A DNA stretch of 64,000 nt from assembly GCA_963823675.1 (NCBI GenBank), contig CAWGMT010000016.1, positions 1 to 64,000 of the forward strand, read 5' to 3'. The stretch comes from CAWGMT01 sp963823675 (GTDB lineage Bacteria > Planctomycetota > Planctomycetia > Isosphaerales > Isosphaeraceae). Made by a program: the position numbers and the translations under genes. Under the pieces are notes generated by a model that was not told the DNA's origin, ran no database searches, and saw only the letters and a list, made by a program, of their open reading frames with translations. Positions 1 to 8,304 of the stretch are shown piece after piece; the stretch's first letter is position 1; the number at the start of each line of letters is the position of its first letter.

Positions 1-57
1 CGTTGCATGCGTTAGTTTCGCGAGGCACTCGTAATCTTAACAAGCCTATCCTCCAGA

Positions 58-528
58 TTAAAGCCCCCCGGCGATTTTTTTTTGATGCGTATCCGCGATC
101 TGCTGTGCGAGCTGCGTGCCCGCCGGCATTGTGAACCGGTGGATGACCACCGACATGAAGGGGACCTCCAGGGTAATTCCTGTGCTCAACAAGATGCGAT
201 GGAGGAACGGCCCTCTGTGGTCGTTCATCAGATCCACTTCGTCGTAGAGCCACTGCTCTTGGAGTTTCGAGAACCGCCATCCCTCCGGGGCTTCTCTCGT
301 GTGGGTGTGATCGCTGAGGAAATAGGTTCGTCGTCTTATTCGGGCCACACACCACCACGTTGCGGTCGTTCCGACGGATCGCGATCGCCTGCGCCTGGGT
401 GATGGGAGGGCCGCATCCGAATGACGGCGCCGTCCGCCCCCCAGGCTCGCCTCGTCGATGAGCTGAGTCGCCACCGGCTCTGGCGCTGCGCTCATTTCCT
501 TTTGAGGTTGTTTTCGACGGCGCGCCAT
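58..528 (-). pseudogene. Hypothetical protein, probably frame-disrupted
   Basis: An open frame of 156 codons, but its middle (roughly 330-450) is arginine-rich low-quality sequence. In the neighbouring frame the same stretch reads ITQAQAIAIRRNDRNVVVCG, which looks far more like real protein. That motif resembles a cysteine-containing segment I associate with C-terminal polymorphic-toxin-like proteins of planctomycetes. The C-terminal part of the open frame (YFLSDHTHTREAPEGWRF and LYDEVDLMNDHRGPF) also looks like genuine protein. I infer one gene with two frame breaks, or a fusion of two decayed genes. Function is not known. Confidence 0.35.
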
Positions 529-666
529 GCCTCCTCCAAGCTGCGCCGATCGTCTTGCTCTCGACCTGCGAACGTACCAGGACGAGGATGCCGCACCAAT
601 TCACGTGTGTCCCGTGCAGCGGCGGACGGCCTACGAAAAAGGGGCGGGCATCGATTAGCGGGGTGA

Positions 667-1506
667 TCACTGTTCATCGGGTGTGACGCCCAGCGCCCGC
701 AACTGGGCGGCTAGGTGTTCAGCCCGGTGGCGCTGCTGTTCGGCCCGCTGGCGTTCCTCGTCGGCCCGCTGGCGTTCCTCGTCGGCCCGCTGGCGTTCCT
801 CGTCGGCCCGCTGGCGTTCCTCGTCGGCCCGCTGGTGTTCCTTGTCGGCTCGGTAGCGCTGCTGTTCGGCCCGCTGGCGTTCCTGGTCGGCCCGCTGGCG
901 TTCCTGGTCGGCGCGTTCGGCCCCGGTCGGAATGACTCCGCCCTCACGATCGCACCAGCGCAGCCACACGGCGTCCCAACTCTCGAACCGCCCGCGCCAC
1001 AGCACGAGCCCCAGATTGAGAACCGGCAGCCATTCGGCCGCGCACGGTGCATAGCTCTTGTCGCGCAATACGAAAACTCTCAAGGGCTCGGGCTGCACCA
1101 ACTGGGCGGGATCGTAGATCGCGTAGTACAGAATGCCGATTTGGGCGTATTTGCGCATTTTGTCCGTCGTTTCGCCCCCCTCCCGGTTGGAGACGATTTC
1201 CACCACTGCCTCGGGCGCCTTGCCAAACTCCCAGAGGAAGTACGAGCGGTGCTCCTTGGCCAGCCAATCGCCGGGAACCTCGACGTCCAGGCTCAGGAAG
1301 GCGTCCGGCACCAAGGGTGGCTGGCGGATGGCGTAAAACAGGCCGACGTTGGCCGCCGCTAGAAACAACCGGCCTGCATCCCAGGAGCTATAAAGCGGCT
1401 CGGTCAGCAGCCGCTGCTGCTTTTCCGAAAACATATTGTCCACAGGGGTGTCATCCTCGGTGACCAGATCGTCCAGACATGGTCCTGGCGAGCGAACAGT
1501 GGCCAT
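667..1506 (-). CDS. Uma2 family protein (DUF820, PD-(D/E)XK fold) with C-terminal coiled coil
   Basis: 279 aa. The N-terminal about 190 residues carry the Uma2/DUF820 pattern: PLVPDAFLSLDVEV with an acidic residue, then EAVVEIVSNREGG and a downstream lysine in TDKMRKYAQIGI. These match the D...E-x-K arrangement of restriction-endonuclease-like folds. Residues about 198-262 are nine heptads of the type RADEERQ, predicting a long charged coiled coil. The start ATG at 1506 was chosen because GGAGGT lies 6-7 nt upstream on the coding strand; a longer frame exists but is arginine/serine-rich junk. Family members are very abundant in planctomycetes and cyanobacteria; nuclease activity is assumed from the fold, and the biological role is not established. 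Confidence 0.8.
   Translation of the reverse strand: MATVRSPGPCLDDLVTEDDTPVDNMFSEKQQRLLTEPLYSSWDAGRLFLAAANVGLFYAIRQPPLVPDAFLSLDVEVPGDWLAKEHRSYFLWEFGKAPEAVVEIVSNREGGETTDKMRKYAQIGILYYAIYDPAQLVQPEPLRVFVLRDKSYAPCAAEWLPVLNLGLVLWRGRFESWDAVWLRWCDREGGVIPTGAERADQERQRADQERQRAEQQRYRADKEHQRADEERQRADEERQRADEERQRADEERQRAEQQRHRAEHLAAQLRALGVTPDEQ
721..915 (-). repeat. 21-bp coding tandem repeat (RADEERQ heptads)
   Basis: About nine tandem 21-bp units within the Uma2 gene, four of them nearly identical. They encode the heptad RADEERQ and variants (RADQERQ, RAEQQRY, RADKEHQ). The exact 21-bp period favours copy-number change without loss of frame. Confidence 0.85.
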
Positions 1507-1648
1507 TAGCAGACCTCCGAGCCGATGGGCGCATGGCAACACAGAATGACTCGATTGATTGTAACCTGGCTTACACCCAAGGAGAAAGAGCATCTCTGGT
1601 CGGCTTCCATACGGTTGTAAATGCCCGGAACGAGCCACAACTTGAGCA

Positions 1649-1918
1649 ATGCAAGCACCGATAAGTTGCGGACGCTGCATCGAGCGCAACCCTCTTGAGG
1701 CCGGGATGGTGGTCCAGCCGTGGGACTACGACTGGTCCATTGCACGGGTCCACGCCACGGGCGCGGCGGTTCCGCTGGTGATGGAAAGCGTGGAGTATCA
1801 CGAGTTGGCATCCGAAGCGCGAGACCGCGAAGAGCAGTGGCGCAGTTTCCTGCTGGGTGAGCATCGGCGGGAGCGGGCAGTTCGGCATGGAGGTTGGGTG
1901 ATCGGGGATGACGCGTGA
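1649..1918 (+). pseudogene. C-terminal fragment of a REP-associated tyrosine transposase (RAYT, TnpA_REP)
   Basis: The frame contains CIERNPLEAGMVVQPWDYDW, then SIARVHATGAAVPLV, EEQWRSFLLGE and AVRHGGWVIGDDA. These match, in order, the C-terminal landmarks of planctomycete RAYT proteins as I know them (IERNPxxAGxVxxPxDYxWSSAxxHxTG, then EEQWxxFLLG, RRGDWVIGD). The N-terminal Y1 catalytic domain with its HUH motif is absent, so this is a relic. The open frame ends just after GDDA. About 520 bp after it (1919-2441) show no gene I can support. Confidence 0.6.
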
Positions 1919-2441
1919 TGATGAATTCAAGAATCTGTGGTTGGTCAAGAGACGAGTTGGTGGCTGAGGGCATGACGCCGCCGTCGATCTGGCAGAAGCA
2001 ATCGATTCGAACGATCAAGGCTGCACGGCAAGCCGCGCCGCGTGGCCCCCCAACTTCGTGCGCACGGCATGAGCGTCTTCTTGAACAAGACCCATGAATC
2101 CCGCATGATCGCCACGTTGAGCGTGCTTGAGGTACGGTTTCCAGACCTGTGACGAAGACCGTGACGCAGGCTGGTCAAAAGGTGCCGACGTAAGTCGTTG
2201 CCTGATAAGGGCGTGACGCTGGTGACGCTGGTGACGATGAAAAAGCCACTTTAGTGCGTCCGGCACCGGCCCCCTCGCCTCGGGCGTTACCTCGACCGAT
2301 CGTCCCGCCTCTGACGGTTGTTCGGCACAGTGCCCGCGTCCAGTTCAGGAGTTCTGGGTTCCTGCCGGGCCGTTGAAAAAAAACCGCCGCGTGGCTGGGG
2401 TCATTGGCGATCGAGCAAGCTAACCGGGAACAGCCCCCTCT

Positions 2442-3473
2442 TCAACGGAAGAAGGCCGCTGCCTCGTTGTAGTAAGCAAGATCGAGCGTTTTGGTGGCAG
2501 CCATATCTTCACTCATTTTGATCTCGATGATCTGGCCGTTCAGCAAGGAAACCAGCGTACCGAACCGATGCTGGAGGACCAGACGACTGGCCGCCAATCC
2601 CAAGCGGGTGGCCAGGATGCGGTCGGAGGCGCTGGGTGATCCGCCCCGCTGCAGGTGGCCCAAGACCACCAAGCGGGTCTCGAGACCGGTCTGGCGTTCG
2701 ATGGCGTCGGCGACGACGGCGCCGATGCCGCCAAGCCTCAGGTGACCGAAAGGGTCGGGATGCGAATCGACGATCAAGGGACCCTGATCGGGAAACTTGG
2801 CACCTTCGGCAACGATGACGATGCCGTATTTCTTGCCGGCGGCCCGGCGGCGCGTCAGAACGCCGATCAAGTGCGGCAGGTCGATGGGCACTTCGGGCAC
2901 AAGGACGTAGTCGGCCCCGACGGCAATTCCCGCGAAGCAGGCGATCCAACCTGAGTGCCGGCCCATGGTCTCGGTCACCACGATCCGCCGGTGGCTCTCG
3001 GTCGTCGTGCGCAGGCGATCGACGGCCTCGGTGACGATGTTGACGGCCGTATCGAACCCGAACGAGAAGTCGGTCACGGCCAGATCGTTGTCGATCGTCT
3101 TGGGAACGCCGACCACGGGTATGTCGAAATCGTTGTGGAGGCGCAGGGCTACGCCCAACGTGTCGTCGCCCCCGATCACGATCAGGGCGTCGAGCTGTAG
3201 CCGCGCGAAATTCTCGCGCAAGGCCGTCAGGCTCGTTTCCGAGCTGCGATACGGATTGGTGCGCGAAGAACCCAGAATGCTCCCTCCCTGCGAAATGATC
3301 CCGTCGGTCTCGGCGACCGTGAGGGGGCATGTCATGTTCTGAACCAGCCCGCGCCAGCCTTCGAGGATGCCGACGCAACTGCTCCCCTCGTTGGCGAGCT
3401 GTTGAACGACGGCGCGGATCACGGCGTTCAAGCCGGGACAGTCGCCGCCGCCGGTGAGCAAACCGACCTTCAT
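2442..3473 (-). CDS. pfp: 6-phosphofructokinase, predicted diphosphate-dependent type
   Basis: 343 aa, the family's usual length. It converts fructose 6-phosphate to fructose 1,6-bisphosphate in cytosolic glycolysis. Seen: GGGDCPGLNAVIR near the N-terminus (phosphodonor site), GGDD at 101-104, PKTIDND at 124-130 (catalytic acid D128), MGRHSGW at 170-176. In the family, Asp after GGD together with Lys in PKTIDND is the signature of PPi-dependent enzymes, whereas ATP enzymes have Gly at the first or both positions. The ATG at 3473 overlaps the accC stop as ATGA, suggesting translational coupling; a much longer upstream open frame is out-of-frame noise over accC. Confidence 0.9.
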   Translation of the reverse strand: MKVGLLTGGGDCPGLNAVIRAVVQQLANEGSSCVGILEGWRGLVQNMTCPLTVAETDGIISQGGSILGSSRTNPYRSSETSLTALRENFARLQLDALIVIGGDDTLGVALRLHNDFDIPVVGVPKTIDNDLAVTDFSFGFDTAVNIVTEAVDRLRTTTESHRRIVVTETMGRHSGWIACFAGIAVGADYVLVPEVPIDLPHLIGVLTRRRAAGKKYGIVIVAEGAKFPDQGPLIVDSHPDPFGHLRLGGIGAVVADAIERQTGLETRLVVLGHLQRGGSPSASDRILATRLGLAASRLVLQHRFGTLVSLLNGQIIEIKMSEDMAATKTLDLAYYNEAAAFFR

Positions 3474-4831
3474 CGCATCGATCCCCGTGAACCTAACAAT
3501 ACGCGCTCGACCCACGTCGTATCGACCTGGCCCGACAGGAAATCGGGGTGCCGGATGATCCTGCGGTGCAGCGGAATGGTTGTATGGACACCTTCGATCA
3601 CCAGCTCGTCGAGCGCCCGCCTCATCGTGGCGAGGGCTTCGGGGCGGGTCGGGGCGTGCACGATCAGTTTTCCGAGCAGAGAATCGTAGTATGGCGGTAC
3701 GGCGTAGCCGATCTGAATGTGGGAATCCCAGCGGACGCCCGGGCCCCCGGGAACTCGCAGGTTGGTGATCCGCCCTGGAGAGGGGCGAAAATCGTGGTCG
3801 GCATCCTCGGAATTGATCCGGCACTCGATCGAGTGGCCCCGGATTACGATTTCGTTCTGGCGGAAGGGAAGGGGCTCGCCGGCGGCGATCCGGATCTGTT
3901 GCTTGACCAGATCGATGCCGGTCACCATTTCGGTGACCGGGTGCTCGACCTGGATGCGGGCATTGACTTCGATGAAGTAGAAGTTGTTGTCGGCATCGAC
4001 CAGGAATTCGCACGTACCGGCATTGGTGTAACCGGCGGCCCGAGCCAGCCGGACGGCTGCTTCCCCCAGTCGAACGCGAACTTCGATCGGCAAGGTCGGC
4101 GCCGGGGCTTCCTCGACCAGTTTCTGATGCCGCCGTTGCAGCGAACAATCGCGGTCCCAGCAGTAGACGATCTGCCCTTGCGAATCGCCCAGAATCTGGA
4201 CCTCGACGTGCCGGGGCCGATCGATATATTTCTCGAGATAGATGCTGGCGTTCTTGAAGGCGGCTTCGGCCTCGTTGCGAGCGGACTGGAGCGCGGAAGG
4301 CAAGCTCGACTCGGCACGGCAGACGCGCATACCCTTGCCACCGCCCCCCGCGGCCGCCTTGATCAGCACGGGGTAGCCGATCGCGCGTGCCAGCCGCGCC
4401 GCTTGAGCATCGGAGGTGATGGCGCCGTCGGAGCCTGGAACGCAAGCGACCCGGGCGGCCTCGGCCAACTGCTTGGCCTCGGTCTTCAGCCCCATCTTGC
4501 GGATCGCCTCATGGGGCGGGCCGATGAACTCGAAGCCGCTCGAGCGGCAGACCTCGGCAAAATCAGGGTTTTCGCTGAGAAACCCATATCCGGGGTGGAT
4601 CGCCTGGGCATCGGCCACTTCGGCGGCGGCAATGATCCGAGATCGGTTCAGGTAGCTGTCGGCGCTGTAGGCCCGGCCGATGCAGATTGTGCGGTCAGCC
4701 TGCGAGAGGTAGGGAGCGTCGCGGTCAGCCTGGGAGTAAACCGCCACAACCTCGATGTCAAGCTCCTTGCAGGCGCGGATCACGCGTAAGGCGATTTCTC
4801 CGCGGTTGGCCACCAGGATCCGTTGGAACAT
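3470..4831 (-). CDS. accC: Acetyl-CoA carboxylase, biotin carboxylase subunit
   Basis: 453 aa, full length. It carboxylates the biotin of AccB using ATP and bicarbonate, the first step of malonyl-CoA synthesis. Seen: N-terminal ILVANRGEIALRVIRACKEL, HPGYGFLSEN, the glycine-rich ATP loop AAAGGGGKGMR of the ATP-grasp domain, and the C-terminal biotin carboxylase domain with FIEVNARIQVEHPVTEMVTG (metal and bicarbonate ligands, HPVTE). It lies 26 bp downstream of accB and overlaps the phosphofructokinase by 4 bp, so accB-accC-pfp is very probably one transcript. Confidence 0.97.
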   Translation of the reverse strand: MFQRILVANRGEIALRVIRACKELDIEVVAVYSQADRDAPYLSQADRTICIGRAYSADSYLNRSRIIAAAEVADAQAIHPGYGFLSENPDFAEVCRSSGFEFIGPPHEAIRKMGLKTEAKQLAEAARVACVPGSDGAITSDAQAARLARAIGYPVLIKAAAGGGGKGMRVCRAESSLPSALQSARNEAEAAFKNASIYLEKYIDRPRHVEVQILGDSQGQIVYCWDRDCSLQRRHQKLVEEAPAPTLPIEVRVRLGEAAVRLARAAGYTNAGTCEFLVDADNNFYFIEVNARIQVEHPVTEMVTGIDLVKQQIRIAAGEPLPFRQNEIVIRGHSIECRINSEDADHDFRPSPGRITNLRVPGGPGVRWDSHIQIGYAVPPYYDSLLGKLIVHAPTRPEALATMRRALDELVIEGVHTTIPLHRRIIRHPDFLSGQVDTTWVERVLLGSRGSMR

Positions 4832-4857
4832 CTGCCGACATTACCTCAATCGCACGC

Positions 4858-5367
4858 TCAGGCAGGAATCACCCGGAAGAGAGGCTGACCATACTCGACG
4901 GCTTGACCATTCTTGACCAGCACCTCGGCGACCGTTCCCGAAACGCCAGCCGGAATGTCCGTGAAGACTTTCATGGCTTCGATGATGCAGACGATCGTAT
5001 TGGGTTGAACGATGGACCCCAGCGATACGAATGGCGGGGCGTCGGGTGCATTCGACGCGTAGTAAGTGCCCACCATCGGGCTCTCGATGCAAACCGATTT
5101 GGGGGCGGCGGGGGCATTCTCTCGCGCGGGCTCCGACCGAGCGGCCGCGGTCGCCGCGCCCGCTGGCTCTCGCAGGGCCGACGCCGATGGCTCTAGAGCG
5201 TGGGCGAACCCCTGCCCGGGGGCTGATCCCCGCCGCCGCAATCGGATCTGGACCGTCTTATCATTGACGTCCAGCGCGGTCAGGTCGTAGCGCTTCATGA
5301 GGCGCACAAGGTAGTGAATCCTTTTGACGTCGAGCGGCTCGGATGGACCCGAGGAAGTTTCCGCCAT
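4858..5367 (-). CDS. accB: Acetyl-CoA carboxylase biotin carboxyl carrier protein
   Basis: 169 aa. The C-terminal biotinyl domain has the attachment motif EAMKV with the target lysine at residue 133. It is preceded by an Ala/Pro/Glu-rich hinge (about 48-90) and an N-terminal helical region (KRIHYLVRLMKRYDLTALDV). The start at 5367 is preceded by GGAG about 10 nt upstream; the open frame extends 32 codons further but that part is unlike the family. It forms an operon with accC. Confidence 0.95.
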   Translation of the reverse strand: MAETSSGPSEPLDVKRIHYLVRLMKRYDLTALDVNDKTVQIRLRRRGSAPGQGFAHALEPSASALREPAGAATAAARSEPARENAPAAPKSVCIESPMVGTYYASNAPDAPPFVSLGSIVQPNTIVCIIEAMKVFTDIPAGVSGTVAEVLVKNGQAVEYGQPLFRVIPA

Positions 5368-5515
5368 TCGTTCACTCCACGCTTGCAAGCCTCGCGTCCG
5401 CCCACCTGTCTTCCACGAGCGATCACCACTCCGAATTACAGGACCAGATCGGAAGCCGGTCAATCGGTCCTGGCGACGAGTCCCTCACATCGGCTGATCG
5501 ATTCCTTTTCCCTAC

Positions 5516-6607
5516 CTATTCGACGCGCACCGAGTCCAGCGACTTGGGAACGGCCGAGAGCACCTCGCAACCTTCTGGGGTCACGAGGACGTCGTTCTCG
5601 ATCCGGACGCCGCCCCAACCGGGCAAATAGACACCGGGCTCAACCGTAACCACCATGCCCGGCTCGAGCGTCACGCTGGATCCTTGCCGTAGCCGTGGGG
5701 CCTCGTGGATGTCCATTCCGATTCCGTGACCCAGACCGTGGTCGAAAAAACGGCCGTGGCCCGCCTCTTCAATGACGGAGCGCGCTTCGGCATCCACCAG
5801 GTGCGCCTTGACGCCCGGCCGGATCGCGGCGATACCACGTTCTTGAGCCAACAGAACAGTTCGATAGATCGACTCAAACGTGGATGTGACCTTACCGGTG
5901 ACGACAATTCGCGTCAAGTCACTTTTATAGGGGCGCCCCGTGGCCCCCCAGTCGACCAGAACGAAATCATCGTCCCCGATGCGTGTTGTCGTGGTCGGTC
6001 GGGCATGAGGCAGCGCTGACCGAACCCCTACCGCCACGATCGGCGGGAAGCTCGAGCAAGTCGCGCCGCAGTGCCGCAAGTATCCCTCCAGGGCATCGGC
6101 GGCGTCTTTCTCGCTATCCCCGTGCGCAGCCCGGCGCAGCATGGTGAAGGCTCGCTCGGCGCAGCGAATGGCCGCGCGAATGGCCGCGATCTCGTCCTCG
6201 TCCTTGATCTGCCGCAATGCCTCGACCCGCCCCTCGACGCCAATCAGGCTCACCCCCGTCAAGGCGCCGCGCAAATTCAGGTGCTCTGCAACCGTCAGGG
6301 CCCCCGCCTCGAACGCCAGCCGCCGTATTCCCAGGCTCGCGACCAGCCGTGCAATCGTCGGGATCAGGTCCTGGCCTGGCAAGCGGATATGCGCCTCCAG
6401 CCCTGGACATTCCTGCTCGATCTGCGTGGTGAAGCGGCCGTCCGAGATGATGCGGTCGGCTTCACGACCGAGCACCAGAACCGATGATTCGCCGCTAAAG
6501 CCGGTCAAGTACCTCACGTTGGTCGACGAGCTGACGAGCAGTGCGTCCACGTCGTCCGACCTCAGGGCCTCTCGAAGCCTCTCCCGACGAATGCGGAGCC
6601 GTTCCAT
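5516..6607 (-). CDS. M24 family Xaa-Pro peptidase (aminopeptidase P / prolidase type)
   Basis: 363 aa. A cytosolic two-metal aminopeptidase that removes residues ahead of proline. The five metal ligands are visible: D219 (VLVDWGAT), D230 (KSDLTR), H294 (GLGHGIGMDIHE), E323 (TVEPGVY) and E337 (VRIENDV). The N-terminal creatinase-like domain (about 1-130) includes NVRYLTGFSGE. The start at 6607 gives a normal N-terminus; codons upstream run into the antisense of the Gly/Asp/Trp repeats of the next gene. A pepQ-accB-accC order is a common bacterial arrangement, though efp, often between them, is absent here. Confidence 0.92.
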   Translation of the reverse strand: MERLRIRRERLREALRSDDVDALLVSSSTNVRYLTGFSGESSVLVLGREADRIISDGRFTTQIEQECPGLEAHIRLPGQDLIPTIARLVASLGIRRLAFEAGALTVAEHLNLRGALTGVSLIGVEGRVEALRQIKDEDEIAAIRAAIRCAERAFTMLRRAAHGDSEKDAADALEGYLRHCGATCSSFPPIVAVGVRSALPHARPTTTTRIGDDDFVLVDWGATGRPYKSDLTRIVVTGKVTSTFESIYRTVLLAQERGIAAIRPGVKAHLVDAEARSVIEEAGHGRFFDHGLGHGIGMDIHEAPRLRQGSSVTLEPGMVVTVEPGVYLPGWGGVRIENDVLVTPEGCEVLSAVPKSLDSVRVE

Positions 6608-6696
6608 GGGCGCGCTTATCTGAGGGATCACGGCAGCGACTGCTGGTTCAAAAACATCAAGATCATTGAGCACTTTGTGACAGGCACACGGACCGC

Positions 6697-7776
6697 TTAC
6701 CAGTCGCCTCCACCACCCCAGTCTCCACCGCCATCTCCGCCACCCCAGTCGCCTCCACCACCCCAGTCTCCACCGCCGCCGGCATCCCCGCCACCCCAAT
6801 CTCCGCCACCACCGGCGTCCCCGCCGTCGTCCCATGATGCGCCTCGGCCGCCGTGATCGTCGGCTCCGATGATCGCATCATCGCCTTGATCGGGTGTTCC
6901 GGACAGGGGGGAGTCAGGAGAATAGGCGTCAGCGGAAGTCGTGTGTCCGTGCCGTCCGGACATCTGATCGTAGAGCCAGTTGCCGGCCAGTGCGCCGCCG
7001 AGGCCGCCCAAGAGGCCGGAGAAAAACCCGCCTCCGCGTCCGCCGTAGCCCGCACCGCCGTAGGAGCCCGGACCGGGGCCCATGCCAGGGCGGTTCATTC
7101 CCATGCCACCCATCTGTCCAGGGTAGCCTGCTCCCTGGCGGCCGAAGAGCCCGCCAACGAGTTTCAGGACCAGAAGAACTCCGAAGATCCCCACGAGAAT
7201 CAGTAAAAATGTAGACATGGTAGAGCTCCCGCCTCCCACGTTGCGACCTCCGACATTACGCCGAACGAGCGGGGCCGGTACGTCGGCCTCGGCTTTCAAC
7301 AAACATTGTTCGATGGTGTGAACTGCTTTTTCCAGTCCACCGTCATAGTTCTGCTTCTTCTGGAACTCACTGAGGAACGCGTTGCGAATCGCGTCACGCT
7401 TCTCGAGTGGCAGCAGGGTGGCGTACCGCTGGCGGACCAGCAAATTGGAGATCAAGTGTTCTCGCTTGGAAATCAAGATGTACAGGCCCTCGTCGTGGAT
7501 TTCGCGGTCGCGCTTCAAGGCCAGCGCGTTGATCGCTTCTTCCCGTTCCGCCTTCGTCGAGGTCCTTTCGAGCCCAGGTATGGCGTCGATTGTCTCGATC
7601 ACAACCGGGATATGCGTCATCCGCTCGATCTGTTTCAACTTTTCGTCCGCTCTTTCGACGGCTGCGGGGCTGAATAGCCGCGCTCGATCACGTATGGTCG
7701 CCGCGTCACCCCGAGCCGTGGCGGTCATCACGGCCAGCACGACCGCGATTGAAGTCAACCAGCGTTTATTGGTCAT
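6697..7776 (-). CDS. TPM-domain membrane protein with Gly/Asp/Trp-repeat tail
   Basis: 359 aa. Signal peptide at 1-26, TPM domain (YgcG/TPM_phosphatase family) at about 28-165 with RARLFSPAAVERADEKLKQIE and DEGLYILISKREH, then a membrane segment at 189-211 (FLLILVGIFGVLLVLKLVGGL). A Gly-rich linker contains a second hydrophobic stretch, and the C-terminal about 50 residues repeat GGGGDWGGGD. TPM proteins are membrane-tethered domains implicated in envelope maintenance and photosystem II repair; the actual role here is unknown. The Gly/Asp/Trp tail is encoded by short GC-rich tandem repeats and probably varies between strains. Confidence 0.8.
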   Translation of the reverse strand: MTNKRWLTSIAVVLAVMTATARGDAATIRDRARLFSPAAVERADEKLKQIERMTHIPVVIETIDAIPGLERTSTKAEREEAINALALKRDREIHDEGLYILISKREHLISNLLVRQRYATLLPLEKRDAIRNAFLSEFQKKQNYDGGLEKAVHTIEQCLLKAEADVPAPLVRRNVGGRNVGGGSSTMSTFLLILVGIFGVLLVLKLVGGLFGRQGAGYPGQMGGMGMNRPGMGPGPGSYGGAGYGGRGGGFFSGLLGGLGGALAGNWLYDQMSGRHGHTTSADAYSPDSPLSGTPDQGDDAIIGADDHGGRGASWDDGGDAGGGGDWGGGDAGGGGDWGGGGDWGGGDGGGDWGGGGDW

Positions 7777-7815
7777 GAGTCTAACATCCTTAAATTAGAC
7801 GTGTCACGTCGCCGA

Positions 7816-8103
7816 TCATGACGCGGCGATGTCAGCGAAGCGGGTGATGGCGACAACATCATCCTGCCGCACCAGGACGCGAGCACGGTTGCGACGGATT
7901 CCCAGTCGCGCTGAGTCGTAAACATAAACCTCGCGAGTTGCCGGACTGTCTCGGAAATCGTGCAAGTCAGCATCCACCAATTCGAGGAGGTGTTCGTCAA
8001 AACCGACGAGGGTTCCCAAACAGACGTAACTTGATCGCATGTCAACAACTATCATTTGGCCGATCAAGGCTGTCAACTGCGGCGAGGGTTCCCGGCTTGC
8101 CAT
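7816..8103 (-). CDS. Small Sm-like (LSm/Hfq-fold) protein
   Basis: 95 aa. The segment LTALIGQMIVVDMRSSYVCLGTLVGFDEHLLELVDADL matches the Sm1 pattern: a short helix, then strands with a bulky-G-x-L-x-x-x-D-x-x-h-x-L-x-D layout. VYVYDSARLGIRRNRARVLVRQDDVVAI resembles the Sm2 side. Length suits a single Sm fold. Whether it binds RNA is unknown. The start at 8103 is preferred over an upstream ATG because the preceding 24 residues do not resemble the fold. It lies 39 bp upstream of the TPM gene on the same strand and is divergent from the next gene. The name rests on pattern only. Confidence 0.6.
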   Translation of the reverse strand: MASREPSPQLTALIGQMIVVDMRSSYVCLGTLVGFDEHLLELVDADLHDFRDSPATREVYVYDSARLGIRRNRARVLVRQDDVVAITRFADIAAS

Positions 8104-8304
8104 GACGCGTTGGGCCTGAAAGGTCGGAACCAAACTGTGACTGTAACGGCCGTATGGCGACCAGGCGCAAGACAAGTCGCCTTGACGAATTCTAGAGTCT
8201 ATACTACCGTCCCGCCATCATTTCGCGGAAGAACTCCCATTTCCTTTCCGGCTGTCCGTCGCGGCGATTCCGTCGCCGACGGCGTTACGAGGATTCCACG
8301 GCGA

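Noticed and set aside
715..1362. Plus-strand frame with repeated FLVGPLA units resembling a membrane protein
   Set aside because: Antisense shadow of the RADEERQ coding repeat; the minus-strand gene has a recognised domain and a good ribosome binding site.
2015..2266. Possible transposase fragment on the minus strand
   Set aside because: Only vague resemblance over about 25 residues; no motif I could defend.
3548..4789. 413-codon plus-strand frame
   Set aside because: Exact antisense of accC, with composition typical of shadow frames in GC-rich DNA.
8182..8205. TTGACG and TATACT as a promoter for the gene at 8305
   Set aside because: The spacing is only 12 bp, too short for a sigma-70 promoter.
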